From: Tetraselmis striata
Taxonomy: Eukaryota; Chlorophyta; Chlorodendrophyceae; Chlorodendrales; Chlorodendraceae
Assembly (NCBI GenBank): GCA_006384855.1
Contig: VCJN01002834.1
Coordinates: 218,732-282,731 of the forward strand
Direction: 5' to 3'
Length of the DNA stretch: 64,000 nt
Below the pieces are notes generated by a model. That model saw only the letters and a program-made list of their open reading frames with translations, ran no database searches and was not told the origin of the DNA. Both the position numbers and the translations under genes were made by a program. Positions 23,011-34,998 of the stretch are shown piece after piece (positions within the stretch are counted from its first letter, which is position 1; each line of letters opens with the position of its first letter).

Positions 23011-24164
23011 ACGTGACATGGGTCTCTATCGATCGCTCAACATACAACACCGACACTAATCCGGTGGTTGCCAATTTCTTGGCAGAGCTCTAACACGAAC
23101 CAAAAATATTGACCTCGAGGCAAAGGATGCGGCTGTTTAAAATTTGAGGTTTCTAACAACTTTATTGAAAACAATTTGAATTCGAATTCGAAATTGGTTG
23201 CAATGTGCTTGTCTGTCGCTCTGCAATACTCAAATAGTTCTTATCTATACGGCATGCTAATCTAACTTCTATGCGAAACACATTATGTAATCACAGCTCA
23301 AGCTACGGCCGGCATCTTGCGCTTCCAAGCCGCGCCTCCTACTTCCATCACGTGATGAGTAGCTTTGTGACTTTCCGGATATCTACGGGTAGTCAGTAGT
23401 ACGAGCTACTACCGCTATAATCGGCAATACACGAATCATTTATGCCGTACTCGCCCCACCTCCGAATGGAGGGTTCATTGCACATAAATAATCCACCGGA
23501 ACCGCGCAATGTTACGGTCGCTGCGTCTTGGCTCCGCTTGCCGCCATCGCTGAAAACATCCCGCAAGTCGCGGCGCTGATCGCCCCGCCGCGCAAGCCGT
23601 GGCGGTCCGCTGGCCTCATCGGCCGCGGTCCGCCGTTTCTTCCGCCATCTCGCCCGCCTGAGCTGTCATCAGTAGGGCCCCCAAGGGATATTGGAGGGGA
23701 GAGGCGCCCCCAGCCCCCTCACCCCCCCTCCCCCCGCCCCGGGTCCGAGTGTCAGTTCTCCGTTGCCGGGATGCCTATCATGCTCGCCTTTGCGCCGCTT
23801 GTCGCCGATGCGCGCCTCGCCGTTGTCGCCGCATGTCTAGGGTCAGACCGGGCTGGCATGCATGCAGCGGACTCCTCTCGCTGCCTTGCCGCGACTCCCT
23901 CAGGGCAATCCGATTCGTGTGGCCTTGCCCCAAGCCCGGCCGGTCCTCCCCGAAAGGCCCTCTCCGCCTTTAAGCGCCGAGCTCCTGTCTCCTCGCCGCC
24001 ATCCCCGTCCTCACGGGGCGGCCGAGGATTCCCCGGGCGTTCCAAACGGGTCGGCCGCCTGGCGCCGCCGAACACTCCGTCGTACTGAGCCATGTAGCTC
24101 GGAACAAATAGAACGCATACGGGTTGGGGGTACGCTAGATCTTCCGTAGGCCAGTCGCGGGTCG
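23011..24164. other. Intergenic, no gene recognised
   Basis: Mostly AT-balanced to 23,480, with a nested EcoRI-like string (GAATTCGAATTCG) near 23,180. From 23,520 to 24,060 it is very GC-rich and gives ORFs in several frames (one of 186 aa) that are Pro/Arg/Ser-rich and unconvincing. Confidence 0.45.
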
Positions 24165-24620
24165 TACCCGATAAGACGATTTTATTTCTGAACAACCCTC
24201 GCGAATTGGCTGCCCCGCAGCCATACAGTACATCAGATACATCACAGTCATACATCATGCATTTTGCGAGTCGTACAACCCGCTCCCGACCCGTAGGCGG
24301 ATCTCGGAGAGGCCGACGCAAGGGCGGGGGAGTACATGTATTATGTGAGTACATGGTGTCTGGCCGTTGGCGCCAGTAGGCGCTACCGGGACTGGGAGTA
24401 TCATTTGAGAAGCCCCCTCGTAGGACTCCCTGGACGTCGAGAGATCCGAGGATCAATGGAAATTGGCCACCCCGTTCAGTCGCCTACCGCGCCCAGCCGG
24501 CGGGGTACGGGTCTTCGGGGGTACCATCGCCCACCACGTGTAGCTGGGGATGGTGCCGCCTGGTCTGCCGCACCCAAGATCATCCGCTCGGGCCGCTGCT
24601 TGGCGACGGGCGCCCCCATT
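24165..24620 (+). repeat. Repeat family G, partial copy
   Basis: Shares GGATCTCGGAGAGGCCGACG, GGCGCCAGTAGGCGCTACC, CACCACGTG and GCCGCACCCAAGATC in the same order with 26,600-27,060, and inverted with 28,365-28,800. This copy has only the second half of the ~1.06 kb unit. Confidence 0.75.
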
Positions 24621-24779
24621 CCCATAAAAATGCAGCTATTTTTACGAGTTTCTTAAAAGCTACTACACCTACCAACCGTCTCACGCCCGATCGGCTGCAT
24701 GTACCCGTATAGGGTCGGCCGCTAACGCGTTGCCCGTAGCATACAACCCTCTGAAGGCCAAGTTCCTAAATCCTCTCCT

Positions 24780-25530
24780 CTCAGCGGTCGGGATTATAGA
24801 AAGTGCCCCTCCTACCCCCCCCCCCCCCCCGCCCCGGGGGGGGGCGGGGGGCCGCGGAGGAGGGGGGGGGGGGTATGCCCCCGATACAACACAATGGGCC
24901 CAACCCGCCAATGCACCCCGCCGCCGGTGTTTTTGCCCTCGTGCCTGTTGCTCCCCTGGCAGGGTAGGAAGTGTGGGGGACACCGTCCTCCATCTTGCTT
25001 TGCGAGGTCCCCCCCCCCCCCCCCCCTTGCATCTCATTGTTGCTCGGCATCTAGCAAAGTGCGACGTATATGTAGGTTGATGGTATTAGTCGCCCCCTCC
25101 TCCCGCCTCCACTACCCATGTGGAAGTACATCCATTGCGGCCCCTCCATGGGTCTTGCCCTTGCCCTTCTTCTTGCCCCTGATTGCCGTCGCTGCCGCCT
25201 TGCTTGGCCTCCTCGGCCTCCTTGGCCTCATGGGCTAGCTTCTGCTTCCTCGCCTTTGCCGCCACAAGGGACGGCCGATGTCGGCTTGCCTTCCCCATAC
25301 GCGCTCCTCCACCTCCGCCATGGCGTCCATCACCTCTGCATCCGTGTCCTCCACAAAGCATAACACGGTCAATTGTCATCTCCCTATTTCTGCTACTGCT
25401 CTCGCCTTCTTGACTGGCTGCGCCTGCCCAACCGGCGGAGTTGCGCTGCCCCCGCTATCCCCCGCCTCTACCATCATCACATGCTCCCCGGAACGAGGAG
25501 TTGGGGGGGGGGGGGGGGGGGGGGGCTTTA
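24780..25530. other. Homopolymer-rich intergenic block
   Basis: Poly-C near 24,814-24,830 and 25,008-25,026, with poly-G near 24,862-24,872 and 25,504-25,524. Opposed C and G runs about 30 bp apart (24,814 and 24,835-24,872) can pair as a hairpin. The ORFs are polyproline or polyglycine artefacts. Confidence 0.6.
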
Positions 25531-25825
25531 GAGCGTGAAGATTAGCGTGCAGAGACGCCGTGTGTGTCATGTGTTATGGCAAGGTAGTGGGGGAGAGGTC
25601 GCCTACTACTAATCATATTGGTGGCCTCCCGCGACACCTCCATCTCCGGGTCTCCCACCAGCTCCCATTGCCCCGGCCGCGGGTTAGCCCGTCATGTTCG
25701 GACAATGGCATGCATTCCCCCGCCGCTTGAGTCCAAAGCAGTGCCAAATTTGAAGTTTTGACATTTGTTACAACTGAATCAATATTTGTGTCTTGAGAAG
25801 TTGCCTTTACCCATCATTAGGCCGG

Positions 25826-26011
25826 GGAAGGGCCCGCCCCTGACCAACCCGCATAGGGTCCGCTATAAGTTAAGCGCGTACTTGAAATTTGATATTTGTA
25901 AGTTAAAACTAAATAATGTTTTCGTGTTTACAAGCTGTCATTATCCAACATGAGGGAAGGGCCCGCCGCCCTTGACAAACCCGCATAGGGTCCGCTTATT
26001 TAAAGCGCGTA
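25826..26011 (+). repeat. Two direct copies of a ~57-bp unit
   Basis: GGGAAGGGCCCGCC...AACCCGCATAGGGTCCGCT...AAGCGCGTAC occurs at 25,826-25,881 and again at 25,954-26,011, about 128 bp apart, at the left edge of repeat family G. Confidence 0.75.
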
Positions 26012-26025
26012 CGATGGGGCCACTG

Positions 26026-27090
26026 CAGGCCACGTGGCTAAATGTTGCACCACATGCACTAATTTTCCATCGGCGTTGCGGTATACACTGCAAGTGAGGC
26101 ATACGGGGGTTTACGCTCGTACAAGGGGTCAGTTTGCAGTTGCCAGACGCAAGTCCGCCTATACAAAAAATCGTGATCACGCGATTGCACCGCGTATATA
26201 CGCGTGTTCCCGCCGTATATTATCCCACATGAAGTCACAACATGCTCCATCCAGCGCTGCGCTCCATCGGCCACGGCCAAGCGGCGAGGCCGCTCGGCCG
26301 CAGCGCTGAGATCAGCCCCCGCGCCTTGAGTTGCCATCGGTGTCCCCGAACGTCCTTGGAGTTCGGAGGTGAAGGCGGGGAAAACAACCCCATGCACCGC
26401 TAGTTGTATGTTCCGATCGTGTGCAACATACCAATGCCGGATCGCCCGACGCGAAACAACCACCTGCCCACGCTTCTGCCCGAGGTCAGCGCCCGAGGGC
26501 GGCTTCTTGGGCCACGTGCACGGTTGGATTTATTACAACTGCCATTGAGCAAGGCTGTGCCAGCTATTGTAACTTATTGGGCGGGTCGTACCGGGGTACG
26601 AAATCATCACGATTTTACTTCGAACATCCCTCGAGAGTAGGCTGCCCCCATCCGAGTCATACACACCTCCTCCCCACATGTACGCGGATCTCGGAGAGGC
26701 CGACGCAAGGCCAATGTACAAGGCAAGGTACAAGGGATCTCGGAGAGGCCGACGCAAGGCCAAGGTACATGATTCTTTAGCAGCCCCCGGTACATGGCTG
26801 CTGCCCGGCGGCGCCAGTAGGCGCTACCAAGATTTGATACGAGTATTATTTGAAAAGCCCTCCACAAGGCTTCCCGGTCGTCGCTGGATCTGATGACCCG
26901 CCATAGCGGGCCACCCCGCTTAGCTCTCTGCCGCGACCAACCGGGCACGGGTTTTAGGGGGTGCCAGCGCACACCACGTGGAGGTGGGGGTGGTGCCGTG
27001 AGGCTTGCCGCACCCAAGATCCTCGCTCATGGTGGGCCGCTGCCAGGCGGCGGACGCCTCAAAGCGCGAAATACACAGCGGGGCCTCTGT
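26026..27090 (+). repeat. Repeat family G, full unit (~1.06 kb)
   Basis: A unit from GGCCACGTGGCTA to the next GGCCACGTGGCTA. The first half carries GCGCTCCATCGGCCACGGCC, GGCGGGGAAAACA and CTGCCCACGCT; the second half carries GGATCTCGGAGAGGCCGACG (twice here), GGCGCCAGTAGGCGCTACC and the CACCACGTGGAGGTGG block. No coding capacity is obvious. Confidence 0.75.
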
Positions 27091-27660
27091 AGGCCACGTG
27101 GCTATTTGCAACACAATAATGGAACTAATCACCATCAACATCATGGGACGCATGCACGCTTAGTGTTTCGCACATGGGGGTTGACACGCGTTCAAGACGG
27201 CAGTTTGCACGTGCCACCCGCACTGGATGTGCACGACGCACGTCCGTACAAGCATGTGACCACGTGACCGCCCGTGCATGCGTGTTCCCACCGTTTCGTC
27301 TATGCCCCCGCACCTTGCAGCGAGCTCCAGCGCCGCGCTCCATCGGCCACGGCCAAGAGGTGGCCTGGCCATCTCGTTGCCGGAATCGCTATCCGCCTTG
27401 AGGTGCTGCCAACGGTGTCCTCGGACGCGTCAAAGGCCGGAGGTAAAGGCGGGGAAAACACCTCCCCACATGCACCGCTAGCCGTATGCTCTCCGATCTC
27501 CGCATGTACACCGGGCCGGCTCGCCCGATCGACGCGAGGCAGCTACCTGCCCACGCTCCTAGCCGAGGTCACCACCCGAGGGCTGCTTCATGCCCTTCGT
27601 GCCTGGTTGTATTTATTACAGCCGCCACCGTGCGCTGAGTGTTGCAACTCCCCCCGTACT
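27091..27660 (+). repeat. Repeat family G, tandem truncated unit
   Basis: Begins at the next GGCCACGTGGCTA and matches the first half of the preceding unit (GCGCTCCATCGGCCACGG, GGCGGGGAAAACAC, CTACCTGCCCACGCT, GTGCCTGGTTGTATTTATTA), so it is a head-to-tail tandem. It stops where unrelated coding-like sequence begins. Confidence 0.7.
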
Positions 27661-28458
27661 AGGTGACTGGCAAGTAATTTTCCAAATGGTTCATATGTTG
27701 CGCCGGGAGCGATGATGGCGACGCCGGCTGCGACGCCGGCCGTTTCTGCCCCGTCGAGCATGTGCGGGCCGATTGGGGGGTCGATGGGGCTTCCGACTTT
27801 GCCGCCGCCGTTATCGACTCCGTCGCCGTAGCTCCGCATATCGCTAGCTGCAGTAGCGAGAGCCGGCGACCGGGATCGGCTGCAGGCACTCCGGGCCCTC
27901 CGGCTCGGGTCGAGAGGGTGGTTGCCGCCGCCCGCGTGTTGCTTGCCGGCCGCGTCCAACTCCCGCCGCGGCCGGTGTTGTCTCCTCTTCTCACTGCTGC
28001 TTTCCGCCGCCGTGCTCACTGCGCTGCCGGTCGCTACCGCTTCCCGCGGCTGGCGCCGCCGCCGTTGCCTCGAGACGGACCATCGCCGCACGAATGAACT
28101 TCTCTCGCGCAATCCCTTTATGCAACGGCCCGCTACCGGGGGCGCGGCTTAGGGCGTGAACTCCGAATTGTAGGACGAGTTGGAAGGTGCGCCGCGTACT
28201 GGCATGTATCGCGATGCCGGCCGGCCGCATTATTTTCGCCCGCTTCGCCTTGTGCCGGCGCAGTCTTTGCACCGTCGAGCGACCGCTGAGTTGTCTCTCA
28301 TCGCGAGCAATACGGATGCACACCGGATGGAAATGCAGCATACCCGGGTCGTCGGTCGGTTCAAATAGATGTACGACTAGCGAGCGCCCGCCGCCTGGCA
28401 GCGGCCCACCATGAACGGAGGGTCCTTGGTGCGGCAAGCCACGCGGCACCTCCCCCAC
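27588..28458 (-). CDS. Unassigned minus-strand ORF pair
   Basis: Two overlapping minus-strand ORFs (28,458-27,991, 155 aa; 28,112-27,588, 174 aa) look protein-like when joined. The first has a basic helical core (RLRRHKAKRAKIMRPAGIAI) and the second a Gly/Ala-rich tail. The frame change near 28,000-28,100 would need an indel or an intron. They lie between a direct and an inverted copy of repeat family G, so they may be the interior of that element. Family unknown. Confidence 0.3.
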
Positions 28459-29200
28459 CTCTACGTGGTGGGCGCTGGTACCGCCTAAAACCCGTGCCCG
28501 GTTGGGAAAGGCAGAGGGCTAAGCGGGGTGGCCGGTTGTGGTCCTCGGATCCTGCGACAACCGGGAAGCCCTATGGAGGGCTCTTCAAATGATACTCGCA
28601 GTCCCGGTAGCGCATGCTGGCGCCGCCGGGCAGCATGCCTAGGGCGGGCTGCTAAAACAATTCATGTAAGGCCTCGGCCTTGCGTCGGCCTCTCCGAGAT
28701 CCGCCTATGGGTGGGGAGGGGATGTGCACGACTCGGATGGCCTACTCGCGAGGGCTTTACGCGTGTTTTCGTATTTCGGTGCGACCTGCCCGGTAGAAGG
28801 GGCGTTACAATGCTTAGAACAGCTCTGCACGGTGGCCGCTGTAATTAATCCAAACCTTGCACGGGGCCCAAGAAGCCGCCCTCGGGCGCTGACCTCGGCC
28901 AAGAGCGTGGGCAGGTGGCTGCCGCGCGTCGGGCGATCCGAGAGAGCATGCGGCAAGCGGTGCATGGCAGTGTTTCCCCCGCCTTCACCTCCGAACTCCG
29001 AGGGCGTCCGGGGACACCGCATGCACCATCTCAAGGGGGCGGGGGGGGGGGGCTGATCTCAGCAGCGCGACGCCCGAGCGGCCTTGCTGCTTGGTCGTGG
29101 CCTGTGGATCGCAGCGATGGAGCAGGCTGCGACTTCCGGGGGAGAATAACGCCGGGAACATGCGCGTATACGGCGCGGTCACGTGATAACGGCTTGCGGG
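28365..29200 (-). repeat. Repeat family G, inverted copy
   Basis: Read on the minus strand it gives the first-half block (29,200 to ~28,830) and then the second-half block (28,800 to 28,365) in the same order as the unit at 26,026-27,090. It includes the reverse complement of GGATCTCGGAGAGGCCGACG near 28,695. A short poly-G lies at ~29,041-29,051. Confidence 0.75.
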
Positions 29201-29538
29201 CGGGCTAGCAAGTACAGTTCGGCGCCCTTGTACATCGAGCGTAACCCCCCGTATGACTCACGTACAATGCACCGTACTATCGATACAAAACTAGTATCTA
29301 TAATGCAACATACCCGGCCTTAGTTTAGAGGGTTGCATGTGCTACGCGGATTAATTAAAGCGGGCGTTATGCCGGTTCGTGCCGCCGGGCCGAAAGACAG
29401 CCGGCCCGATTAGCAAAAAACGCTGACCGGGACTAAAGCTGTAAGATTTCAAACTTCAAATACGACCAACGAGTGCATGTCCACCACGCACTCGCAGCAG
29501 CGCGACCGGCGAGGCCGTGCTGGGCCGTGCACCCATAC
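29201..29538. other. Intergenic, nothing recognised
   Basis: No ORF, repeat copy or RNA signature was noticed. Confidence 0.4.
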
Positions 29539-30988
29539 CTAGTGCACCGGCCGCTCTTCGTCCGACAAGTGGGGCCCGTCGAGCAGGGCTAGTGCGCACT
29601 TCCTGCTACTGAGGCAATCGAGGAGGCCGCGCGAGCGGCCATCCCTGCCGACATTTGTTGCCACGGCCGTGTTGCCCGCGTGAACGAGTACGATGACGCT
29701 GCATGTGGTGACCGGCAGTTTGCCGGTTGGCGCCGCCCTTCTAGCCAGCGGCAGCGCCGACCGGCGCGTCACCACACGGATATCATCATGTTTGGGTAAA
29801 TGGCCCGCCCTATCGGCAAACTGCATGATGAAGTTACTCGCCATAGCGCTGCGAGAAGACCCTTCCCAAGCTCGACTAGGTCGCCGAATAGGCCAGCGAG
29901 CGGCACCTTCGGGTCACTGTCCGGCGACTGCCCGGTGATAGTGAAGTGCACCGGGGCTCGCGGACGGGTGCGGATAATATTTCGACCCCGGCATCTTCTT
30001 GGGTGCATGTTAAGTTCGGATTATCCACCAACAAACGTGGGGCGTGCGCGCGCACTCGCCCCCAGCCCACCAACTCTCCGTATGTAGGTGTTGTTTGTCC
30101 GTCGATGTCCATGGTGGGTCCAAGTGCAAATGCGCTCTCACGCTGCTAATAAGCGGCGCCGGCTGGCGGTCGGCCGAGACGGTCGTCAGACGCACCCATG
30201 ATCGCACATGAGGCCCCACCAACGCATTTTCCCCGTATTTCAGTACTTTGTACGGTTTTCAGCCGATGTGAGGCAGTGTGTTATGAAGACGGCTACTTTG
30301 AGCGGATGCCGCGGTGGCAAGGGCGCGTAATAGGCTTCACGCCTTCACCTGCCTCCCCACTCGGTTGGAGGGTGCTGCTGGCATCCGCCGCATGGTTACC
30401 GTCCGTGGTGATGCCGCCTTCATCGATTGCAAGAACGTCATCCTCCCGAGGCTCCTCACTAGGAACTCAGCCACCAGCACCCCCACCCATGGTTTCTTTG
30501 ACCCACGACTTGAGTCCGGTCTTTACCGAGGCATCCTCAACGCGACTTTTTTCCGCCCGCCTATATGATCCCTTTCTCAACGACGCTCGTGGGTCAGCCG
30601 GCTGCACGAAGCGCGGGGGCGCCGTTATGCGATTCGTGTTGGTCGCCTGCGCGATGCAAATGCCGCGTGACGGAAGGGGAGGCGGAGGCTGCTGGGTCGG
30701 GTTCGCACAAGGGGTGACGGCAGCTTTTTGGACCGGGCCAACAACTCTCGGCTTCGAAGTTAGGTGGGCACTCTCCATGTCACTTGCAGGGAACGGATAT
30801 TGTTCGGCCAGCTCAATATGTCGGGTGTGTGGATGGTGGCCAAATCCCACCGTGCGGACGGTCATGACTCCGTATGAGCGGGAAGTGGTCGCCGCCGGGT
30901 GCTTCTTTTTGCCAAGCCGATGCATGGCTCCGGTGATTGGGAGCCATATCATTCTGCTTTTGACGGAGCACCCCGGCGTCACTGTCAA
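29539..30988 (-). pseudogene. Decayed minus-strand gene, unassigned
   Basis: Protein-like minus-strand segments run in shifting frames. From 30,988 there is a long open stretch with a Pro/Gln-rich linker and a basic tail. Near 30,465-30,330 another frame gives an acidic segment (EEPREDDVLAIDEGG). From 30,112 come DNPNLTCTQEDAGVEIL, then HFTITGQSPDSDPKVPLAG and finally a 101-aa ORF ending at 29,539. A plus-strand ORF of 322 aa overlaps (30,198-31,166), but its Arg/Ser/Pro-rich composition looks like the antisense shadow. No domain is recognised; a transposable-element protein is likely from context. Confidence 0.3.
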
Positions 30989-30989
30989 C

Positions 30990-31800
30990 CTCTATGGCGA
31001 CGTGCTCATGTGCCTCCCGGTACCCATCTCGCGACTCTCAATCGCGTGTGGAGGACGATGCCATCACAGCCGCCTTTCGCGAAAACTGTGTTCACGATCT
31101 AGTCATACATGTGCGCCGAGAGATGGACAACTCCTTCCAGCGGGTAGTGCCTATGGTCGACAATGAATGCGCCCATGGATGAACTCAAGGGCCCGGTGCC
31201 ATAGTTACGCAGAGCTCTCCCTCTCGGCGTTCGCCCGAGCTACGCTTCCCTGAGCTTTAAACCCACCGACGGGAGTTCAAGACCATAGACAAATGGGGTC
31301 AAAAGTTCACTGCATTGCCTCGGGCCACGGTCGTGGATCGGTTTCACAGTTTGAGCGCACCATGTTGGGCGCCGACATCCAACGGGGACTGCGGCGGTGC
31401 GGGATGCGGTGTGGCACGACAGCACGGAGCCAGGACATAAGGGCCCGCTTCCGTTGATGACATATCATGGACATGTCGAAGTACACGGGCATGGTCTTCG
31501 ACACAATGGGTGAAGTGAAAAAGGCGGGGGTGCGCCGCATAGTGCGCGCTATCACATGCTTGGCCGCGGATCGGGGCGCTCTCTCATTGCGGTGACTCGG
31601 TGCACCACCCGGGCTCACCATGGGGCCTTGCTCGCTGGAGCAGTCATCGGGTTGCTGAGCTTTGTGGCAGCTCAAGAGCGTGCACGCTGCCTCAGCATCA
31701 TGCAGCGTATATTCGTGTGTCATCCCGTTGCCGAGGTTGCACGACGCGCCCGTGGATCGCCCTAACCATGCGCACACGTGCACGCGTGGCATGGACTCTC
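30990..31800 (+). pseudogene. Decayed plus-strand coding fragments, unassigned
   Basis: Plus-strand fragments in different frames look protein-like: an acidic-to-basic helix near 31,050-31,180 (DLVIHVRREMDNSFQRVV), a segment near 31,350-31,450 (FERTMLGADIQRGLRRCG), one near 31,467-31,590 (MDMSKYTGMVFDTMGEVKKA) and one at 31,556-31,765. They may be pieces of one dead gene. I recognise no family. Confidence 0.25.
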
Positions 31801-32253
31801 AACCGGCCCGGGCGCGCGTCACTCATCCGTGCGTCCCGCCTCGTACTGGTTGCGGGCCGCTTTTAAGCGGCGTGCGTTGATCTCCTATAGTACTTATTCT
31901 ATCGGTGGATTTGCTAACACTTTGGATTTTACACGAGTACCCGGGTACATGACGGGTATCTAGTATTGCAACATGCTTGATTAGCGCGCGACGCGCGCAT
32001 ATCACCACAAGGAAGGGGGCCACATCATAGGCGCGTGTACGACCGGGATCCTACTGATTGAAAAAGATTCCCGGAAGTTCCCGCAATTTCACGTGTTCGT
32101 CATTGTCGCTTTCGTGCTGTCATACTTGGACATAATTGCTCGATTTGAACGACTTGGACACCATCTTCTATAATCGCCGCCCGGCACGCTGATTGATCAC
32201 GCTGTAGTGCTGCAGACCGGACGACACTGCGACACGCAAACCCATTCAACAAT

Positions 32254-32644
32254 TCACAAAACATGCTCCCCTCCCCCTCCAACGCGGCCCCCTACTCTCA
32301 GCGCTTCGCCGACGCTGGGGAATTTGACCCTCGACGGCGAGCGGTGGCGGCCATGGGGCAAGTAGGTTCCGGCGATCTTTAACCCTTGTGAGGATCCGTC
32401 GCCGGCCAAGGTGATCCATTTCACCCGTCCCATCCCGCGCCCCGCCTTCTCGTCCCGCCGCGACTCTATGTTGTCCGGCACAACGGGGCTCTCTCTCAGT
32501 TGGTGGGGCGGCGCGCACCTCTAGTCGGCTCCCTCCCACGCTTGCGACGCCGCTGCCAACGCTGTTATTGTCCATGTCCGTTGTCCAAGCGTCTGCCACA
32601 TGGACGTGGGGGCGAGGCGACAGCGCTGGATCTAAGCGGCACAA
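32254..32644 (-). pseudogene. Unassigned minus-strand fragment
   Basis: Two minus-strand frames (32,644 onward and 32,481-32,254) give one protein-like reading when joined by a frame change. The second has GRVKWITLAGDGSSQGLKIA. No family is recognised. It is possibly the upstream part of the decayed gene at 29.5-31.0 kb, but the gap is large. Confidence 0.25.
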
Positions 32645-33273
32645 CTATCTTGGAGTAGGCAATGAGGCAGCGATGCCCGGTGGGACCGCCGGCTAGTGGG
32701 GTGGGAGCGACGGGTCAGGCAGCACCGCCCGCTTGAGTTGTTGAGCGCGACGCCCGAGGCCGCGGGCAAGCGTCTGGTGAGGGACCGCGCCCTCGAGTAG
32801 TCTGATGGACGGTCAGCCATGTAGTTAGGATTCCGACTTTTCTGAATTACGATAGGCTTCAAATTTAGGCTCTAAAACAACTTCAAAACTGCCATTGTAC
32901 ATCGACATCGAGGCCCTTCAAGTCTGGGGGGCTTGTGCTTGTGAGTGGATGCGGAGGGGCAACACCGCGCGCAACAATACCTCTTATTATGTTTGAAATT
33001 CGAGTCAAGCGAGCACTGAGGAAGTAAGGAGGCGGTGGACTTAAGCATAGAACCCATGCAACTCAACGTTGGCCCCTTCGAGCTAGGAAGCCGAGGCTGG
33101 CCTCGGAGTGCGGGGAGGCACGGTGTGCGAGGGTTGACTCGCTTGGGGCACACCTGGGTGTCGCAATAGATAGGTGGTGGGGCGTCTCGGCCGGCTGCTC
33201 CTCTCGTGCGCATGATCGAGGCCCCTAGCACAACGCACGCAGCGCACTTCACAAAATAAACATTTTCACCGAG

Positions 33274-33657
33274 CTACTCGTCCGGATCGTCCCGTAGAAC
33301 GATCTGGCTTGTCGGGACATGTGTTGTGTGTCGAGCTGCTCGGGAACGGGCGAGCTGCACTATCCGGCGACGGTGGGCGGAGTTCTCCGTGACGAGCAGC
33401 TTGGCGCGCGAGACGATAGCGGGGTTGGCAGCGCCACGTACGGTCATCCAACTGTTGCTCGGCCGCGATATGCAGTACTTACTAGTACATTCGACCGCCC
33501 CCCAGAACCATTTCGTGACGTACCATGCTCTGTACATTGTGCAGACTGCGTTCCGGGACGCTGGAAATGTGGGTGTTTCGGGCGTGTGATACAGTACGGC
33601 CCCCTTCCTCCTGGTATGAACTAACCCTGAGCGTAAGACCCGTATCACCAGCAGCAT
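33274..33657 (-). CDS. Hypothetical protein, 127 aa
   Basis: An uninterrupted minus-strand ORF from 33,657 to a stop at 33,274. The interior looks coding, with aromatic-rich MYRAWYVTKWFWGAVECTSK and then a basic tail. There is no recognised domain, no second copy in the window and no visible intron. It may be a fragment. Confidence 0.3.
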   Translation of the reverse strand: MLLVIRVLRSGLVHTRRKGAVLYHTPETPTFPASRNAVCTMYRAWYVTKWFWGAVECTSKYCISRPSNSWMTVRGAANPAIVSRAKLLVTENSAHRRRIVQLARSRAARHTTHVPTSQIVLRDDPDE

Positions 33658-33794
33658 GGGGCTAATTACATTTTTACCTCAGGGCTTGTAACATGTGTTG
33701 GTTCAGGTGCTCAGGTGCTGGTTCCGAACTGGACTTCAATTAATGTAGTGGAATTTGCTTGACTAAAACGTGGTGTCATCGGCTACTGTTTGTT

Positions 33795-33950
33795 TCCTCC
33801 CACGCGGGGCTACTGGCGGCACCCAGGTTTTTCCGAAACTGGATCGCTGCGCCTAAACGGCCGCCGGAGCAGCAGAGGGTTTCACTGCAAGGGTTCAACT
33901 GTTCCCAGCACTCCTGTCATCCCGGGGGCGGGAAAACAAAATCAGCAGCG
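33795..33950 (+). repeat. Dispersed repeat R3, copy 2
   Basis: Shares CCAGG-TTTTTCCG-AACTGGAT-GCTGC-CCTAAACG, GGGTTTCACTGCAAG and CCCGGGGGCG-GAAAA-CAAAA in order with 43,765-43,885. It is more diverged than copies 1 and 3 are from each other. Confidence 0.65.
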
Positions 33951-33999
33951 CGCGTGCACGCGAAAACGCTCCCGGCCTCTTTGCGCGCACCTGTCGATC

Positions 34000-34998
34000 G
34001 ACCGGGGGATTCGCAGGATGCTGATGATGCTCGAGCCCTCATCAAGGGACGGCAGCCTGACCGTGTCCCCTGCGGAGAGTCTACCACACCAGGAGCCACA
34101 GGCAGCGCGTGGTCGGCCTCGGGTAACTCGCTTGCCAGCGGTGCTGTCCTTCGCGGAGAGTTCCCAATCAGCCGACGGTAAGCCGCTGTGCTGCGCTGCT
34201 GAAGACGCGCGCGCAGTAGAGCACCAGTAGAAGTATCGTCATTATAGCTGCGCTGTGCTTGAGTCGTACGTCGTGATCCAGGTACTCGTACGTGGTAGCA
34301 ACCACGGCATGCGCGCCGCCGCACAGAGCACCCCCTCCCCTCCCCCGCCAGTAACACTTTCAACATGAAATCCTACACCCCAAGCGCAGCTGCAGCGGGC
34401 AGCTCCGGATACCCGAATCGGCGCAAGCCCTCCCGCTCGTGCAAGTAGCGACCGAGCGCATGTGGGCGGTCGGGTCAGGCTACCCGGCTACCACCCGCCG
34501 TTGAGTACGTCGTTCGCGCATGCCTTTAGTTGGGCAGGCCGCCACCGCTCCAGACCCGCTGCCACCGACGCCGCCGGCGTCGCGAGGCAGCAAACCCAGC
34601 ATCACTCCGTCACACACTCGTGCAATTCTCCGAGCGTGTAGTCCTTGGCACCCGGCCGGCCTTCTGACGTCGTTCGCCGGGCGAGGCGTCCGTTTCTCGC
34701 GGCGGTCGCGGCAATCGCGGGGCATGGCCCGGCCGAGAAAGCACTGCCGAGGGCAGTCCACCCATACCAGCCCGAACACACAGGCGCCTGATCTAAACAT
34801 CGGTCGCTAAAGCGACCGCAACTCGACTGTCCATCCCATCAACCGCCAGCATATCGCTGTTGGTGAATTCGTAGGCCAGAAAGTACATTTATTGATACCT
34901 CCGGCACATTACTCGCCAGAGTGCTCAGCTCCTGCTGGCCGGGAAGTGCCCGGCGCGATGTGTACACACTGAATCCCCCCCCCCCCCCCCCCCCCCCC
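34000..34998. other. Upstream flank of the LRR/Sfi1-like gene
   Basis: No gene recognised. A minus-strand ORF (34,800-34,480, 106 aa) and its plus-strand counterpart look like GC-rich shadows. A poly-C run (~34,977-34,998) ends directly at the candidate start codon of the next gene. Confidence 0.4.

Noticed and set aside
23528-24088. 186-aa plus and 234-aa minus ORFs
   Set aside because: Both come from a very GC-rich block with few stops by chance; Pro/Arg/Ser-rich, no motif, no preference between strands.
30198-31166. 322-aa plus-strand ORF
   Set aside because: Longest ORF here, but its Arg/Ser/Cys-rich composition looks like an antisense shadow of more protein-like minus-strand frames. 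Left unassigned rather than called.
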